Assembly: GCA_009829735.1 (NCBI GenBank)
Contig: CM020620.1
Location: 19,566,020 to 19,630,019, forward strand
Origin: Pyropia yezoensis
Lineage: Eukaryota; Rhodophyta; Bangiophyceae; Bangiales; Bangiaceae
Direction: 5' to 3'
DNA: 64,000 bases
Part shown: positions 21,263 to 31,108 of the stretch, piece by piece
Layout of the letters: each line of letters opens with the position of its first letter
How positions within the stretch are numbered: the first letter of the stretch is position 1
Program-made: the position numbers and the translations under genes
The notes under the pieces: generated by a model
Database searches by the model: none
The model's input: the letters and a program-made list of their open reading frames with translations, nothing else
What the model was told of the DNA's origin: nothing

Positions 21263-21606
21263 GGTAGTCTGCGGTGGAAGTGAAGAGGGGGGACGGACAG
21301 GACGTGGAACACCGCAGTGAAGCACGATGGTGAGACAGGGGTGGTGATGGACGGCGACGAGGAACGGTGTGAGAAGTCGTCGGCGAGACGCCAGGACTTG
21401 CCAGCACCTGGGGCGATTTCGTACCTCATTGAATCCAGATCGCCACGTGTCGGTAATATACGGTAAGAAATTTCCTGACCGGTAATCACGCAGGAAGACA
21501 CAACGGGGAGGGGTCGTGACATGTGATGGAAAAATTCCATACGTGGCGGTCATTTGTACAACGCTACACTTGTGTGTCCCCCAGCTGCAACAAGAGGAAG
21601 GATATT

Positions 21607-21721
21607 GTGCGTCCCGTAAAAAGTGGACGTGCACAGGTCGTGCAGTGTGGGTTTGATTGGTCCAGTGGCCGACATTTGACATGATCACGACACGTGCACG
21701 TGTACTTTTTACGGGACGCAC
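21607..21721 (-). mobile_element. 115-bp MITE, copy 2
   Basis: Inverted relative to copy 1 at 15682-15789. Ends GTGCGTCCCGTAAAAAGT and its inverse. The longer inverted ends suggest this copy is better preserved. On its own orientation it reads TA/TAGTGCG...CGCACAA/TA, compatible with a TA target duplication. Confidence 0.82.
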
Positions 21722-22832
21722 TATACGAAGCGCATACGTCTGCCATACCAACGCTGCATGTTAGTTTGAAAAGCCGTATTCAACGGTACCGTCCCGAGAC
21801 ACACCAAGGAGTACTGTGGAAAAGTTTCAGCTCGATACGATCATTTGCGACGAAATAATGCCGCTTTTGTGACCGGCCTAGCTATCTAGATATATGAAAC
21901 CCACCTTCAGTCGAATTTGCTGTAGTCAGGCTGAGAAGGGGCGACCATGTTAGAGGACATAGGAGCTGGCTGCTACCTCGAGAAGAAAGTGGCGCTGTCA
22001 GAGCGGGATGTCAAGGCTCGTGGTTTCGTGCAATATGGGACTCAACGTGTCTCTCGGTGCAGCGCGCGGCGCGGCTCTGGCGTGCGCCGCCCGGTCGTCG
22101 GGGCCTCACGTCCGTTGACAAGCGTAGCGATTACTACAGTCATTCAAGGACTCCGCTGAGCAAAGGTGAAACCATACAGCGCCACTGTCCCCCTTCCAGT
22201 ATTCCCGATGGCTCGCTGGGTTGCCATTCAACCAATGGGCCGTGCGTCCGCCATATGGGCTGCAGTGAAGGCGCTCGTGGTGCACGAAGCGACTGCCAGT
22301 AGTGATGGCATCGAAGGCAAAAAAGCAACCAGTCAGGTCCCCTGAATGCGTGCACCTGTGCTGAGGGGCTTATGTATGACCTCACCGAAGCTGGCGACAG
22401 TCGTAGTGGACACAGGTGTACGACGAAGTGCGGGCGTGGGATTTTCTGAGCCTGGCCAGCCTGCGGAATTCATGTACTGTACCGCATGCATGTACTGTAC
22501 AGTACTGTACCATTATACATGTGGAAAGTGTGCGAAGGCCATTGATTGGCCCATCAATTGACATCAACAAGACGGACAGCGGGGCTTGGACTGTTGCTGA
22601 GCTACGAAGGTGGCTGGGTTCTCCGCAGAGCTGACCTGAGGGGAAGCGGGTAGTGCTCGCCTCAAGGAGTGCCTCGCGACGCGGTGGCTCTGGTACAAAC
22701 TTTCTTCAGCGCGAGCACTTGGCGCTTTGTCTGGGCGTTACCGTCGGCGTCGTCCGTCGAAGCTCCTCCTCTGGTCGCTGTTCACTTCCCGAGCGCTGTC
22801 CCCCTCCGCCTTGCCGTTCCCCGCCTCCAGCG
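21722..22832. other. Intergenic, transposon cluster to Hsp20-like gene
   Basis: No gene recognised. Contains a TGTAC-rich palindromic patch at 22471-22520 and a C/T-rich leader at 22780-22832 before the next ATG. Confidence 0.4.
22471..22520. repeat. TGTAC-rich palindromic patch
   Basis: Repeated ATGTACTGTAC units with GCATGC at the centre; locally AT-rich within GC-rich DNA. Similar patches occur at 41009-41097 and 46416-46516. Confidence 0.7.
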
Positions 22833-23930
22833 ATGGCCTTTGTCCCCGCCGCCACCGCCGCTGCTCACTTTCGCTGCGCGCGCCGCATCGGCAACGCCGC
22901 CCTCACTGCTGGCCGCCCTTTCCGCCCGCGTGTAGTGCCTGCCGTCCGGGCCTGTCGCTGCGTCGGTCGTGACGATGATAAGGGTGACGGGTTTAGCGGC
23001 GGCGGTGGTAGTGGTGGCGGCCGTGCCGCCTCTGGTGTGGACGACAGCAGTTACGGCGGCACAACACCACAGCCACCCAACCATCGGCGAGAGGCGTGGC
23101 GGCAGCAGGCTGCGGCGTTTGGCGAGGCAGTAATTGATGCAGCGGGCAGGGGCGATGTAGCCGCCGCGCTTGGCGAGGTCGGCGCGGCGGTGGCCGAGGT
23201 CGCTGGCTCATCGGACGTGCATGCTGCCGTGGCTGAGATGGTTGCCGAGTTGTTTTCCGGCCAGCCCAGGGACGACGGGCAGCACTCTGATACCCAAGGC
23301 GACGACAGCCCACAGCGTCCTCCTTCTTCGACGAGAACGGCGGAGGCATCGGCGTCAGCTGGAACAGCGAGACAAACGCAGGCGAGTGTGGCCAACTCGG
23401 CGCCGAGGCGGCCGCGGCAGCGGGACTGGCCGCAGCAGGTGCCGTCGCCACTCAGGGCCGCCGCCGCGGCTGAGCAGCTGCTGTTGCCGCCGCCAACGCA
23501 GGGCGTGGAAACCACCCAGCCTCCCCCTAGCCCCCCCCCTCATCACGCCTCGGCCGGGTGGGCTCCCCCCGCAGAGTGTCGCGAGACCTCCTCGTCGTAC
23601 GTGTGGCGTATTGAGCTTCCCGGCGTGGCAAGGGCCGATTTGCGCGTGTCGCTCGTCCCCGCGAGCCGCTCTGTGTGGGTGAGTGGCGTCAAGCCGCGGC
23701 CGGCGGGAGGAGCGTGGGTGGGGGTCAAAGCTGGCGCGCCCCAGTCGGCGGTTGGTAGCAGTGAGGTTCTCTATGGCGCTTTCAGGTGCCGTCTCCCGCT
23801 GCCCCTTGATGCAGACGTGGCTGCGGTACCGCATGGAGCGCCCGCGTCTCTCCGCGATGGGGTGCTGACGGTGACGGTGGCCAGGCTGCCACCTCCACCC
23901 GACACGGTGTTTGACATTCAGGTGGTGTAG
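22833..23930 (+). CDS. Hsp20/alpha-crystallin-like protein, probably plastid targeted
   Basis: 365 residues. The start at 22833 gives an N-terminus rich in Ala/Arg/Pro without acids (residues 1-45), a plausible plastid or mitochondrial transit peptide. Residues ~50-250 are low complexity with two Ala-rich helices. Residues ~253-352 form an alpha-crystallin-type domain: SSSYVWRIELPGVARADLRV (strands), VWVSG, then GAFRCRLPLPLDAD and ASLRDGVLTVTVAR, matching the family pattern of ELPG-V...GxFxRxFxLPxxVD...A-x-x-x-DGVLxVxxP. The loop between the halves carries a Gly/Val insert. Small heat-shock proteins hold unfolding proteins in solution. The C-terminal I-x-I/V appears as FDIQVV. Single exon, C/T-rich leader. 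Confidence 0.72.
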   Translation: MAFVPAATAAAHFRCARRIGNAALTAGRPFRPRVVPAVRACRCVGRDDDKGDGFSGGGGSGGGRAASGVDDSSYGGTTPQPPNHRREAWRQQAAAFGEAVIDAAGRGDVAAALGEVGAAVAEVAGSSDVHAAVAEMVAELFSGQPRDDGQHSDTQGDDSPQRPPSSTRTAEASASAGTARQTQASVANSAPRRPRQRDWPQQVPSPLRAAAAAEQLLLPPPTQGVETTQPPPSPPPHHASAGWAPPAECRETSSSYVWRIELPGVARADLRVSLVPASRSVWVSGVKPRPAGGAWVGVKAGAPQSAVGSSEVLYGAFRCRLPLPLDADVAAVPHGAPASLRDGVLTVTVARLPPPPDTVFDIQVV

Positions 23931-24662
23931 CCGGGAAGACTGCAAGACCCTCGAACATATACGCTGCAAGCCGTATGAACGCATGCTGTCGGGCGGACGC
24001 CTCACGTTCGCCGGCGGGCGAACAAGCACAACGCAGACAGCCAAGTAGCACGCCCCACTATCGTAGAGACCCTCGGACGTTAGCGACGGACGCAGGCGGG
24101 TTTGGGAGAGGAGGTGAGGCGTGCCCACGATGATGACGACGACGAGTGCGCATCTGGCTTGGTCGTCTGCATCTCGCTGACTAGCCCAGATGCAATCTCC
24201 GTGTGTCAATTCCGTAGCCACTTCTGAGTCACTCTTTTCTGGGCACACACAATCTCCCGTAAAAATCTTGTTCAGCCCCCCTACCTTCCATCGATCCTGC
24301 TTCAGAGGCGGTTGTATCTCCACGTGGTAAACGTGGCAACTTGATCTCCACCTGTGCGGTCTTCGAGCTGCCCACAACCACTGCGGCGATGCCCCTCGCG
24401 GGGCCTCACGCTTGGGCCTGACGCTGCCTGTTCACCACACGCGGCAGACGCGCACGCGTGTGCGCAGGGCTGGGCTTCATTTGACACATTTCGCCCGTCC
24501 AAACACCCAGGTCACCTTTGATTCGCACGCTCACCCCGACCCCTCCGCCATCCTTCTACCGCAGCTTAGCCGCACCCCAGCAACCTTCATTCCCCCTCAC
24601 CCCCCTCTACCACCACCACCCCGATCCTTCTTTGCTTCTTCCCTCCTCTTCCCTTCTCCAAG
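23931..24662. other. Intergenic and CP12 promoter/leader
   Basis: No gene seen. From ~24520 to 24662 the plus strand is C/T-rich (runs of CCCC, CTTC), ending directly at the CP12 ATG. Confidence 0.5.
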
Positions 24663-25251
24663 ATGATGGGTTTCGTGAGCGGTGTTGCCGCGGTGTCCTC
24701 GGCCCGCCGTGCCCCCTCGGCGGTGTGCACCCGGTCCTCGTTTGCGGGCGCTGCCGTGGTGGCCGCGCCGGTCGCGCGCGCGACCATGCGGATGAGCAAC
24801 ATCCAGGAGACTATCCAGACGGAGATTGCCAAGGCCAAGGAGGCTTCGGAGAAGTTTGGCAAGACATCCAAGGAGGCCGCGGCTGCCTGGTACGCTTTGC
24901 GGCTTGTCAGATTCCGTGCATGCCTTCGCATCTTGCGCACGCTTGCTCTCGCGATTCTCCGAACACTTCTGCATGTGCATTGCCATTTTTCGTCCTCGGT
25001 GCCGTCGCCGTCCCTGACCGCTAACAGTCGCGCTTTCTTTGTGCTCATGCCGATGATCGTTGTTTTTTGTTGGTATGATGTCATGTTATTGAACCTGCGT
25101 TCTGGTTTGGCTTTTGTTGCAACATAGGGACGCGGTGGAGGAGCTCGAGGCGGAGGCTTCGCACCAGAAGAACGCTGAGAAGAAGGACCCCCTGGAGGAG
25201 TACTGCGAGGACGTGCCGGAGGCGGATGAGTGCCGCACGTACGAGGATTAG
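24663..25251 (+). CDS. CP12: CP12, Calvin-cycle regulatory protein, one intron
   Basis: Exons 24663-24889 and 25128-25251; intron 24890-25127 (238 bp, donor GTACGC, acceptor CATAG, phase 2 inside the Trp codon). The product is 116 residues: a plastid transit peptide (about 1-40, Ala/Ser/Arg/Val), then a CP12 domain with AAAAWDAVEELEAEASHQ and DPLEEYC, closing with DECRTYED. CP12 is a disordered scaffold joining GAPDH and phosphoribulokinase in the dark under thioredoxin control. The C-terminal Cys pair (102 and 111), which binds GAPDH, is present. The N-terminal Cys pair near the AWD motif, found in green lineages, is absent: those sites read Ser/Lys and Glu/Ala. Two adjacent ATGs begin the frame. 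Confidence 0.95.
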
Positions 25252-25964
25252 ATCGTGAGCCCTGTCGCTTGATTATTTCCCGTTGCCACCGTCTGTTCGT
25301 CAGCTGGAGCATCGCCCCGGGTACCTGTGTCTCATTTCTCGCTAGCTTGTGAAGCGTTTTCTTCTTTTTTCTGCTGCGCACCGTTTTTCTGCTGCGCACC
25401 AGCACCGAAGGGGGTGTCGCTGGCATCTTGTGAAGGGGTGCCCAGCGTGATCTTTCGTTCTTTTTTTTGTGTTTTATGCGTCGTGTTCGTGGACATGTCC
25501 ATGCGAGGTGGAATGACCGAAGGTGGGTCGCGTCGCTGTGAGCAACGGCACTTGTGGATCATGTCCCTGCGGGTCTTGTATGATGAGACAGTGACCCACG
25601 CGTGTGACACTACTAGCGATACAGGCAATTGCGTGTCTGGAGGAAGGTCATTTCGTTCGTTCAACCTTTGCTATCTGCCGAGCCCCCTCCCCGTCGCCCA
25701 GCCATCACCTCACTTGCACCGCCCAAGGGTGCTATTGTCCTTCCCACAAAAAATATGTCCATGAGGCTCGATACATCCATCAGAATCGCTGTCTGAGCCA
25801 ACCCGACGCCCATTGCGGTTCCCGATATGAATGCTTCCGGGTCTACTTTTTTCTGAGAAGCACGATACCGAGCTCGGGTGCGTAGCAAATAAGAAGCTCC
25901 ACACCCTTGAAGCCACAACAATGGCAAGTCACACCGTGCTCGCAACAAGCACCGCTACCACGCC
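25252..25964. other. Convergent 3' regions of CP12 and the CoA ligase
   Basis: T-rich on the plus strand (25330-25480), as expected of a 3' region. No coding signal. The two genes end facing each other. Confidence 0.5.
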
Positions 25965-27545
25965 CTATGTCGCGGAGGGTGACGCAAACGCCTGCGCCAC
26001 AATCCGACGTTGGATCTTGCCCGTCGCGGTCCGCGGCAGGGTCTCAGCGATAAAAAGAGTCTGAGGCACTTTGAAGGAGGCCAGCTTGCCGCGCACAAAC
26101 GTCTTGATATCATCCGCCGTCACGCCGTCAGCGCCCGGCAACAGCACCACCGCGGCGGCCACCACCTCTCCATACTTCTCGTCCGGCACACCAAACGCCA
26201 CCGCCTCTGACACCTGCGGGTGTGCCAAGAGGGCGGCGTCCACCTCGAGCGGAGAGATCTTCTCGCCGCCCCGATTGATCATCTCCTTGAGCCGCCCCGT
26301 CAGCGTCAGGTAGCCGTCGGCGTTAAGGACACCCTGATCGCCCGTATGGAACCAACCGCCACCAAACGCAACCGAATTCGCTTCGGGATTGTTCTTGTAA
26401 CCGGCGGTGACATTTGCGCCGCGGATGCACACTTCCCCCACCTGCCCCGGCGGCAGCAGTTCATTGGCAGCATCCAGGACAGCAACCTCCACATTTTGCC
26501 CACGGCCTACCGAGCCGGGCACCCGCGGCCCGTGCACGGGGAGAGGGTTGGAGGTCATCTGATGGGCCGCTTCGGTCATGGCGTACGCCTCAAGGACGGG
26601 AGCTCCAAACGTGGTCTCCAGCCGCTCCAACACCGCCGGCGCCAGCGACGCCGAGCAAGACCGGATGAACCGCAGAGGCGGCGGGGATGGGGCTGGGAAG
26701 TCCGCCTCGGCGCGCGACAAAAGGACCTGATGAATAGTCGGCACCGCCGTGTACCAGGTGATCGCGTGGGCAGTGGCGGTCGGCCAAAAGGCTGACGCGG
26801 AAAACTTGCCGCCCGCCGGAATGATCACCTTGCCACCCGTGGCGAGCGTCGTCAGAGCGGCTGCCATCAGACCGTGGACGTGGAAGAGAGGCATTACCAG
26901 CAGCACCGTGTCGGCAGCGGTGAGCTCATAGGTGCGAGCTATATTCATCAGGCTGGTGGCCAGGTTGGTCTGCGTCAAGGGCACTCCCTTGGGCCGGCTC
27001 GTCGTGCCCGACGTGTGGAGAAACATGGCAATGTCGTCCGGGCGGGCAAGGTCCTCGGCGGCACCGCCGTCCGCAGGCGCGTCGGAGGGGGCGGCCACGC
27101 CCTCGAGCGCATCCGAGGTGGGCGTCAGTGCCCAGGTAGACAGGCCCAGCTTGGACGCCGCCTCGTGGATGGGCAGCGCGCCCGCCGCGGCCGCCGGGGC
27201 GACCACCGCCTTGGACTCCGCGTCGGCTAGATAAAACTCAAACTCCTCTGCAGTGTAGGCCGGGTTGAGAGGCGCGGCCGTGGCGCCCAGCTGCGCGACG
27301 GCGAGGTAGATGGCGAGGAAGTCCACCCCGTTGGGCAGCACAATCGACACAACGTCTCCCCTGCGCACGCCCGCCGCGGTCAACGACGACCGCAGGCGGC
27401 CGACGGTCGCTGCGAGGTCCGCGTGGCTCAGCGACTTCGCCGTGCCCCCGGCGGCGGCCTCGACCACCACCGCCGTGGCGTCCGCATGCGCAGCCGCGGC
27501 AGGCACGTCACACAGTGTAGCAATCGTTGGCGGCTCGTACGCCAT
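25965..27545 (-). CDS. Acyl-activating enzyme, oxalyl-CoA synthetase (AAE3/Pcs60) type
   Basis: 526 residues from ATG 27545, the usual length of this family. AMP-binding domain: P-loop HTSGTTSRPKGV (177-188), then PLFHVHGL, AYAMTEAAHQM, WFHTGDQG and GRLKEMINRGGEKISPLEVD; the C-terminal domain ends near RTATGKIQRR with the catalytic Lys. The HVHGL and TEAAHQMTSNPLP motifs resemble AAE3/Pcs60 enzymes, which convert oxalate plus CoA and ATP to oxalyl-CoA. The exact substrate is inferred. The C-terminus (SPSAT) is no peroxisomal PTS1, unlike yeast Pcs60. The frame is open upstream to an ATG at 27740, which would add 65 residues rich in Arg/Ser without acids until near the end, a possible organelle presequence. 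Single exon. Confidence 0.86.
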   Translation of the reverse strand: MAYEPPTIATLCDVPAAAAHADATAVVVEAAAGGTAKSLSHADLAATVGRLRSSLTAAGVRRGDVVSIVLPNGVDFLAIYLAVAQLGATAAPLNPAYTAEEFEFYLADAESKAVVAPAAAAGALPIHEAASKLGLSTWALTPTSDALEGVAAPSDAPADGGAAEDLARPDDIAMFLHTSGTTSRPKGVPLTQTNLATSLMNIARTYELTAADTVLLVMPLFHVHGLMAAALTTLATGGKVIIPAGGKFSASAFWPTATAHAITWYTAVPTIHQVLLSRAEADFPAPSPPPLRFIRSCSASLAPAVLERLETTFGAPVLEAYAMTEAAHQMTSNPLPVHGPRVPGSVGRGQNVEVAVLDAANELLPPGQVGEVCIRGANVTAGYKNNPEANSVAFGGGWFHTGDQGVLNADGYLTLTGRLKEMINRGGEKISPLEVDAALLAHPQVSEAVAFGVPDEKYGEVVAAAVVLLPGADGVTADDIKTFVRGKLASFKVPQTLFIAETLPRTATGKIQRRIVAQAFASPSAT

Positions 27546-28705
27546 GGCTGCGTCACGTGCGGATGACGACGTCCGGGGGCGAGGCGGGGGAGGCGCGTCG
27601 GACTGCGCCCAATGGACGCTGCCGAGCCGCGACCTGGCCGCGCCCAGCTGGCGGATGGATCCCGATGCCCAGCTCACCCGCGGCCGGCCAACACACGAAA
27701 GCGACACAGCGACGGGGGCGAGAAAGGCCGGCGCTTGCATGAAGGGCCGCCGCGTCCGCCTCGAGCAGGGGGGCGGATAGGGGAAACGACGCCCAATGGA
27801 ACAGTCTGGACGACACGACGTTGCATTCGTGAACGGGATCACGTGGCGTGAGGGTGTTCGCTGCCACACACCCGCGTGGCGTGGAAGAGACACCGCCTGG
27901 AACAACAAGGGCAACTCCATCGCCACGTGTGCCACTCATCATCCTGCACTAGAGTACAGTACAGTATTGCAGTTCTCCCAAATTTGTCCCATGTGGACAA
28001 GAGCAAGAGCAAACTGTGTTTGACCAATGATATGACTCAGATGCGTTGCTCCTCTTCTTCGGCTGCTTGAAGCTGTACCACCATACGCCGTCGCTCGGCC
28101 GCCTGGCGCTCTTGCTCTTTTGCCCTCTCCGCCGCCGCCGCCGCCGCCGCTGTTGTGTGGGGGTAAGTAGGTGTAGTAAAGATGGTGTGTATTGCTGCCG
28201 CGCACACCGCTGCCGGCGCTCCACCCTCCTCATATACTCCCTGGGGCTCACCACCAGCCCCCTCAACGCATACATCTCTCCCGGAGCAAACAGCTCCTCC
28301 AGTCGGTCCCTCGCGCTTCCGCACGTCCCCACTCCCGGCGTCTCCCCCCACGCCGGTATCCCTCGTCGCACGGGCGGCACCGGCTGCGCACGCCGCCTCC
28401 CTCCCCCTCCACAGCACAGTGGTCAGTCCCTTGCCCCCACCGCCGGGGCCATGGTGGTGGTGGCGGCGCTACTCGCCGCCCCTCCTCAAGTCAACCTCCC
28501 CCGCCCCCCCGGGGGGCCCTCCCCGGGCAGCCAAGCCGTCGTGGCTGGGTGGCGCCCGCCGCGCCGCGGCATAACCGCCGCCGCCGGCGACTGTGCGGCT
28601 CCCCCCCGTCCCCTTCTACCCGTTGGCCGCCCTGCCCAGGCCCCGGGCTCCCCCACTTGCCCGCAGTCACAGTACCCCTCCCGTGCTGCTCCCCAACTGC
28701 CCGGT
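27546..28705. other. Region with a possible coiled-coil fragment on the minus strand
   Basis: On the minus strand, ~28250-28350 reads RDRLEELFAPGEMYALRGLV and then EYMRRVERRQR. In a second frame 28037-28140 reads an Ala/Glu/Arg helix (AAERAKEQERQAAERRR). These resemble pieces of one gene separated by a frame change, perhaps further exons of the neighbour at 28706-29524, but no convincing splice sites were found. Not called as a gene. Confidence 0.3.
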
Positions 28706-29524
28706 CTAGGCCATCGCGCAGTTGCACGAGGCCTGCCCAGACACAAGGGAGGAATTGCAGCGGGGGCATGACCCCTCGGGCGTCGGGGGATTGACCTCCC
28801 CCGCCCATCCAACAGCCGCCTCGGCCGCCGCCGCCTCGGCCGCCTGGCGCGCTCGCTCCTTTGCCCTCGCCGCCGCCTCGGCCGCCTGGCGCGCTCGCTC
28901 CTTTGCCCTCGCCGCCGCCGCCGCCGCCTCGGCCGCCGCCGCCTCGGCCGCCGCCGCCTCGGCCGCCGCCGCCTCGGCCGTCGCCGCCTCGGCCGGCAGG
29001 CGCTCTTGCTCGTTTGCGCTCTCTGCCGCCGCCGCCGCCTCGGGGCCGTAGACCTTTTCCAAGGCAGCCCAGAACAACTCATCGTCGCATGGCGACGAGC
29101 CCCCATCAGCACCTGCATCGGCGGGGGCGGCGGACACGTCTTCACCATCCCCTTGCGCCTCGGAGCCCCCAAAGTTTTGCTCAATCCTCCTTTGTACGGC
29201 TTCCGAGAACGCGGATGTAGCGGCGCTCACCAAACGAATGCGTCGAGTTAGCTCGTCTTCGGGGGGTTGTGTGACGGCATCTCTTTGGCGGTCACGCGTG
29301 ACTTGGCAAGGGTTACTATGACCGCGTGCAGCTTGGGTGCAGGCGCGCATAGCCATGGCGGAGGCCGGGACGGTCAGCTTGGATGGCTCTGTTGACGTGC
29401 CCCGGGACGGCGGCTGTGCTGGGCGTGCAGCCGCCGTCGGCGGCACCGTTGTCGCCCGAGGCAGTCGTTGGAGGTGGCGGTGGTGGCGCGGCGCGGCGCG
29501 GCGCGTCGGATCAGGAACAGGCAT
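28706..29524 (-). CDS. Hypothetical Ala-rich coiled-coil protein with C-terminal zinc-ribbon-like motif
   Basis: Minus-strand frame ending at 28706. The start is uncertain: ATG 29524 gives 272 residues, and ATG 29356 or 29350 is also possible. The protein-like part includes PEDELTRRIRLVSAATSAFS, then an acidic stretch and DDELFWAALEKVYGPE. Next come repeated AEAAA units and two copies of ARAKERARQAAEA, a long charged Ala helix. It ends CPRCNSSLVSGQ followed by SCNC, a C-x2-C...C-x-C set that could bind zinc. No family recognised. The Ala helix rests on a GCC-type tract that is readable in several frames, so part of the signal may be low complexity. Confidence 0.42.
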   Translation of the reverse strand: MPVPDPTRRAAPRHHRHLQRLPRATTVPPTAAARPAQPPSRGTSTEPSKLTVPASAMAMRACTQAARGHSNPCQVTRDRQRDAVTQPPEDELTRRIRLVSAATSAFSEAVQRRIEQNFGGSEAQGDGEDVSAAPADAGADGGSSPCDDELFWAALEKVYGPEAAAAAESANEQERLPAEAATAEAAAAEAAAAEAAAAEAAAAAARAKERARQAAEAAARAKERARQAAEAAAAEAAVGWAGEVNPPTPEGSCPRCNSSLVSGQASCNCAMA

Positions 29525-29760
29525 TCTCTCTTTGCCGCCCCACACCAGCTCGCCCCCACCCCCCCCCCCCCCTCCCACTTTCTGTGCATGGGTCGTCGGA
29601 CATAGGGGGGTGTGATTTTCAGGCGCTCAGACCAGTCAGTATAGGCTCGCCGTCGTACTGGGGGAGAGTGTGTATGGGCCAAGAGCCTCGGGTCGGGTCG
29701 GGTTCGGCGCTGGGTGGGGCGGGAGGGCGGAGCGGGGGCCGAGGAGGGGGGGCGGGGGGG

Positions 29761-29930
29761 GTGCTGGGAGGGGGGTGCCGGCTCCAGCCAATGGCGGGGC
29801 TGCTGGGAACGGGAGGGAGACGGGGGGGGTGCTGGGCGGGGGGTGCCGGCTCCAGCCAATGGCGGGGCTGCTGGGAACGGGAGGGGGGCGGGGGGGTGCT
29901 GGGAGGGGGGTGCCGGCTCCAGCCAATGTC
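29761..29930. repeat. Tandem repeat, 67-68-bp unit, about 2.5 copies
   Basis: Units begin GTGCTGGG at 29761, 29829 and 29896; each contains TGCCGGCTCCAGCCAATG and the first two also GCTGCTGGGAACGGGAGG. The first two copies are nearly identical. Confidence 0.88.
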
Positions 29931-31108
29931 GCGGCCATGACCGCCGCAGCCGACGCGGCGGACGTGGCCAAGGAGGCGGCCGACGCGGCGGCAGCGGCTG
30001 TGGCGGCCGCCATTGCGTCGGCGACAGCGGCGCCCACGGCGCCCACGGGCGCCCATCGGCAGCGGCTGGGTGGGCCGTTGACGGGAGAGTATTTCGTTCG
30101 GGGGAGGTATGGAAGACAATCTATGGCCGATTTCTGAAGAATGATGAGATTCATAAGGGGGTTCACAGCAGGTCACAGCAGCATTCCACCGAAGTACCGA
30201 TGTTTCCCCCCTTCCCATTGGCTGCCGCTAAATCGCGGCAGCAGGTATCGCATACGTCTCATCCGATTCGGCGCTCCTCGTCGGACCCCTCTCCGATCGA
30301 CTTTCCAGGGCTGTGCTCGAGTGACGGATCCCCCCCACAACGGGAAATTAACTGGCACAGTACTCTGTAGTGGCCTCCTGGGAGCACGTGACAACAGCCC
30401 ATACCTGCTGCGAACCCTTCCGTGCAACTGCAGGCTACTTTGTACTGGCCAATCAGCGCCCTAGAACCGGCCTCATTTTGCGGCACCTGGCCTCGGACCG
30501 ATGCTGTGAGCCCCTGACAGCAGTCCTCTGCAAGACTGGGCCGGTCTGTGCAGACGGGAGATTTTTCGGCCGGTCTCACATCAAGGCATCACACGGATGC
30601 GACACGGATTTGCGGTGTTGGATGTGGTTCGGCCAAGGCCGCGGGCACCGCCGGAGAATTCTTGTGGCCCAGAATGCGTGCGCACTTGGCGACTGTTCTG
30701 GGAGATCCTGCTGTGAACCCCCTTACGGAACTGATCATTCTTTGGAAATCGGCCATATACAGTGGCTTTTCACGCAAGACTCGCCCCCTCCCCCACTTCG
30801 TCGGCACCCACTCGCCCTGACGGGGCACCCCCACCCGCGGTTGCGCCACGGACACCCCCCCCCCGTCTAGCGACGCCTGCGCCGGGGCCAGAACGCGCAT
30901 GACCGCCGGCCCCTGTGCGCCGTCGACACCGCGCCGCCCTCCAACGCGTCAGCGCCGGCGACAGCAGCTTCCGCGGTCCCGTCTTGCGTCGCCCCCCGAC
31001 CCCACGCACAGTGCAAGAAACGGTTTGGCCGACTCCACCTTGCTTTTGACGGCACACCCCCCCATTCGCCTCACCCCGAAAGGTCAACCAGGTGCCGTAT
31101 ACCCTGAC
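29931..31108. other. Gene-free stretch with an inverted-repeat element
   Basis: Contains the element at 30122-30757. No protein recognised on either strand. 30775-31090 is C-rich and precedes (on the other strand) the end of the gamma-tubulin complex gene. Confidence 0.4.
30122..30757. mobile_element. 636-bp inverted-repeat element (MITE-like)
   Basis: TATGGCCGATTTC (30122-30134) is mirrored by GAAATCGGCCATA (30745-30757). Further in, AGGGGGTTCACAGCAGG near 30156 is mirrored around 30707-30725, with GAATGATGA/TGATCATTC between. The inverted ends extend about 55 bases at roughly 80% identity. TA at each tip may be a target duplication. No coding content. Confidence 0.72.
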
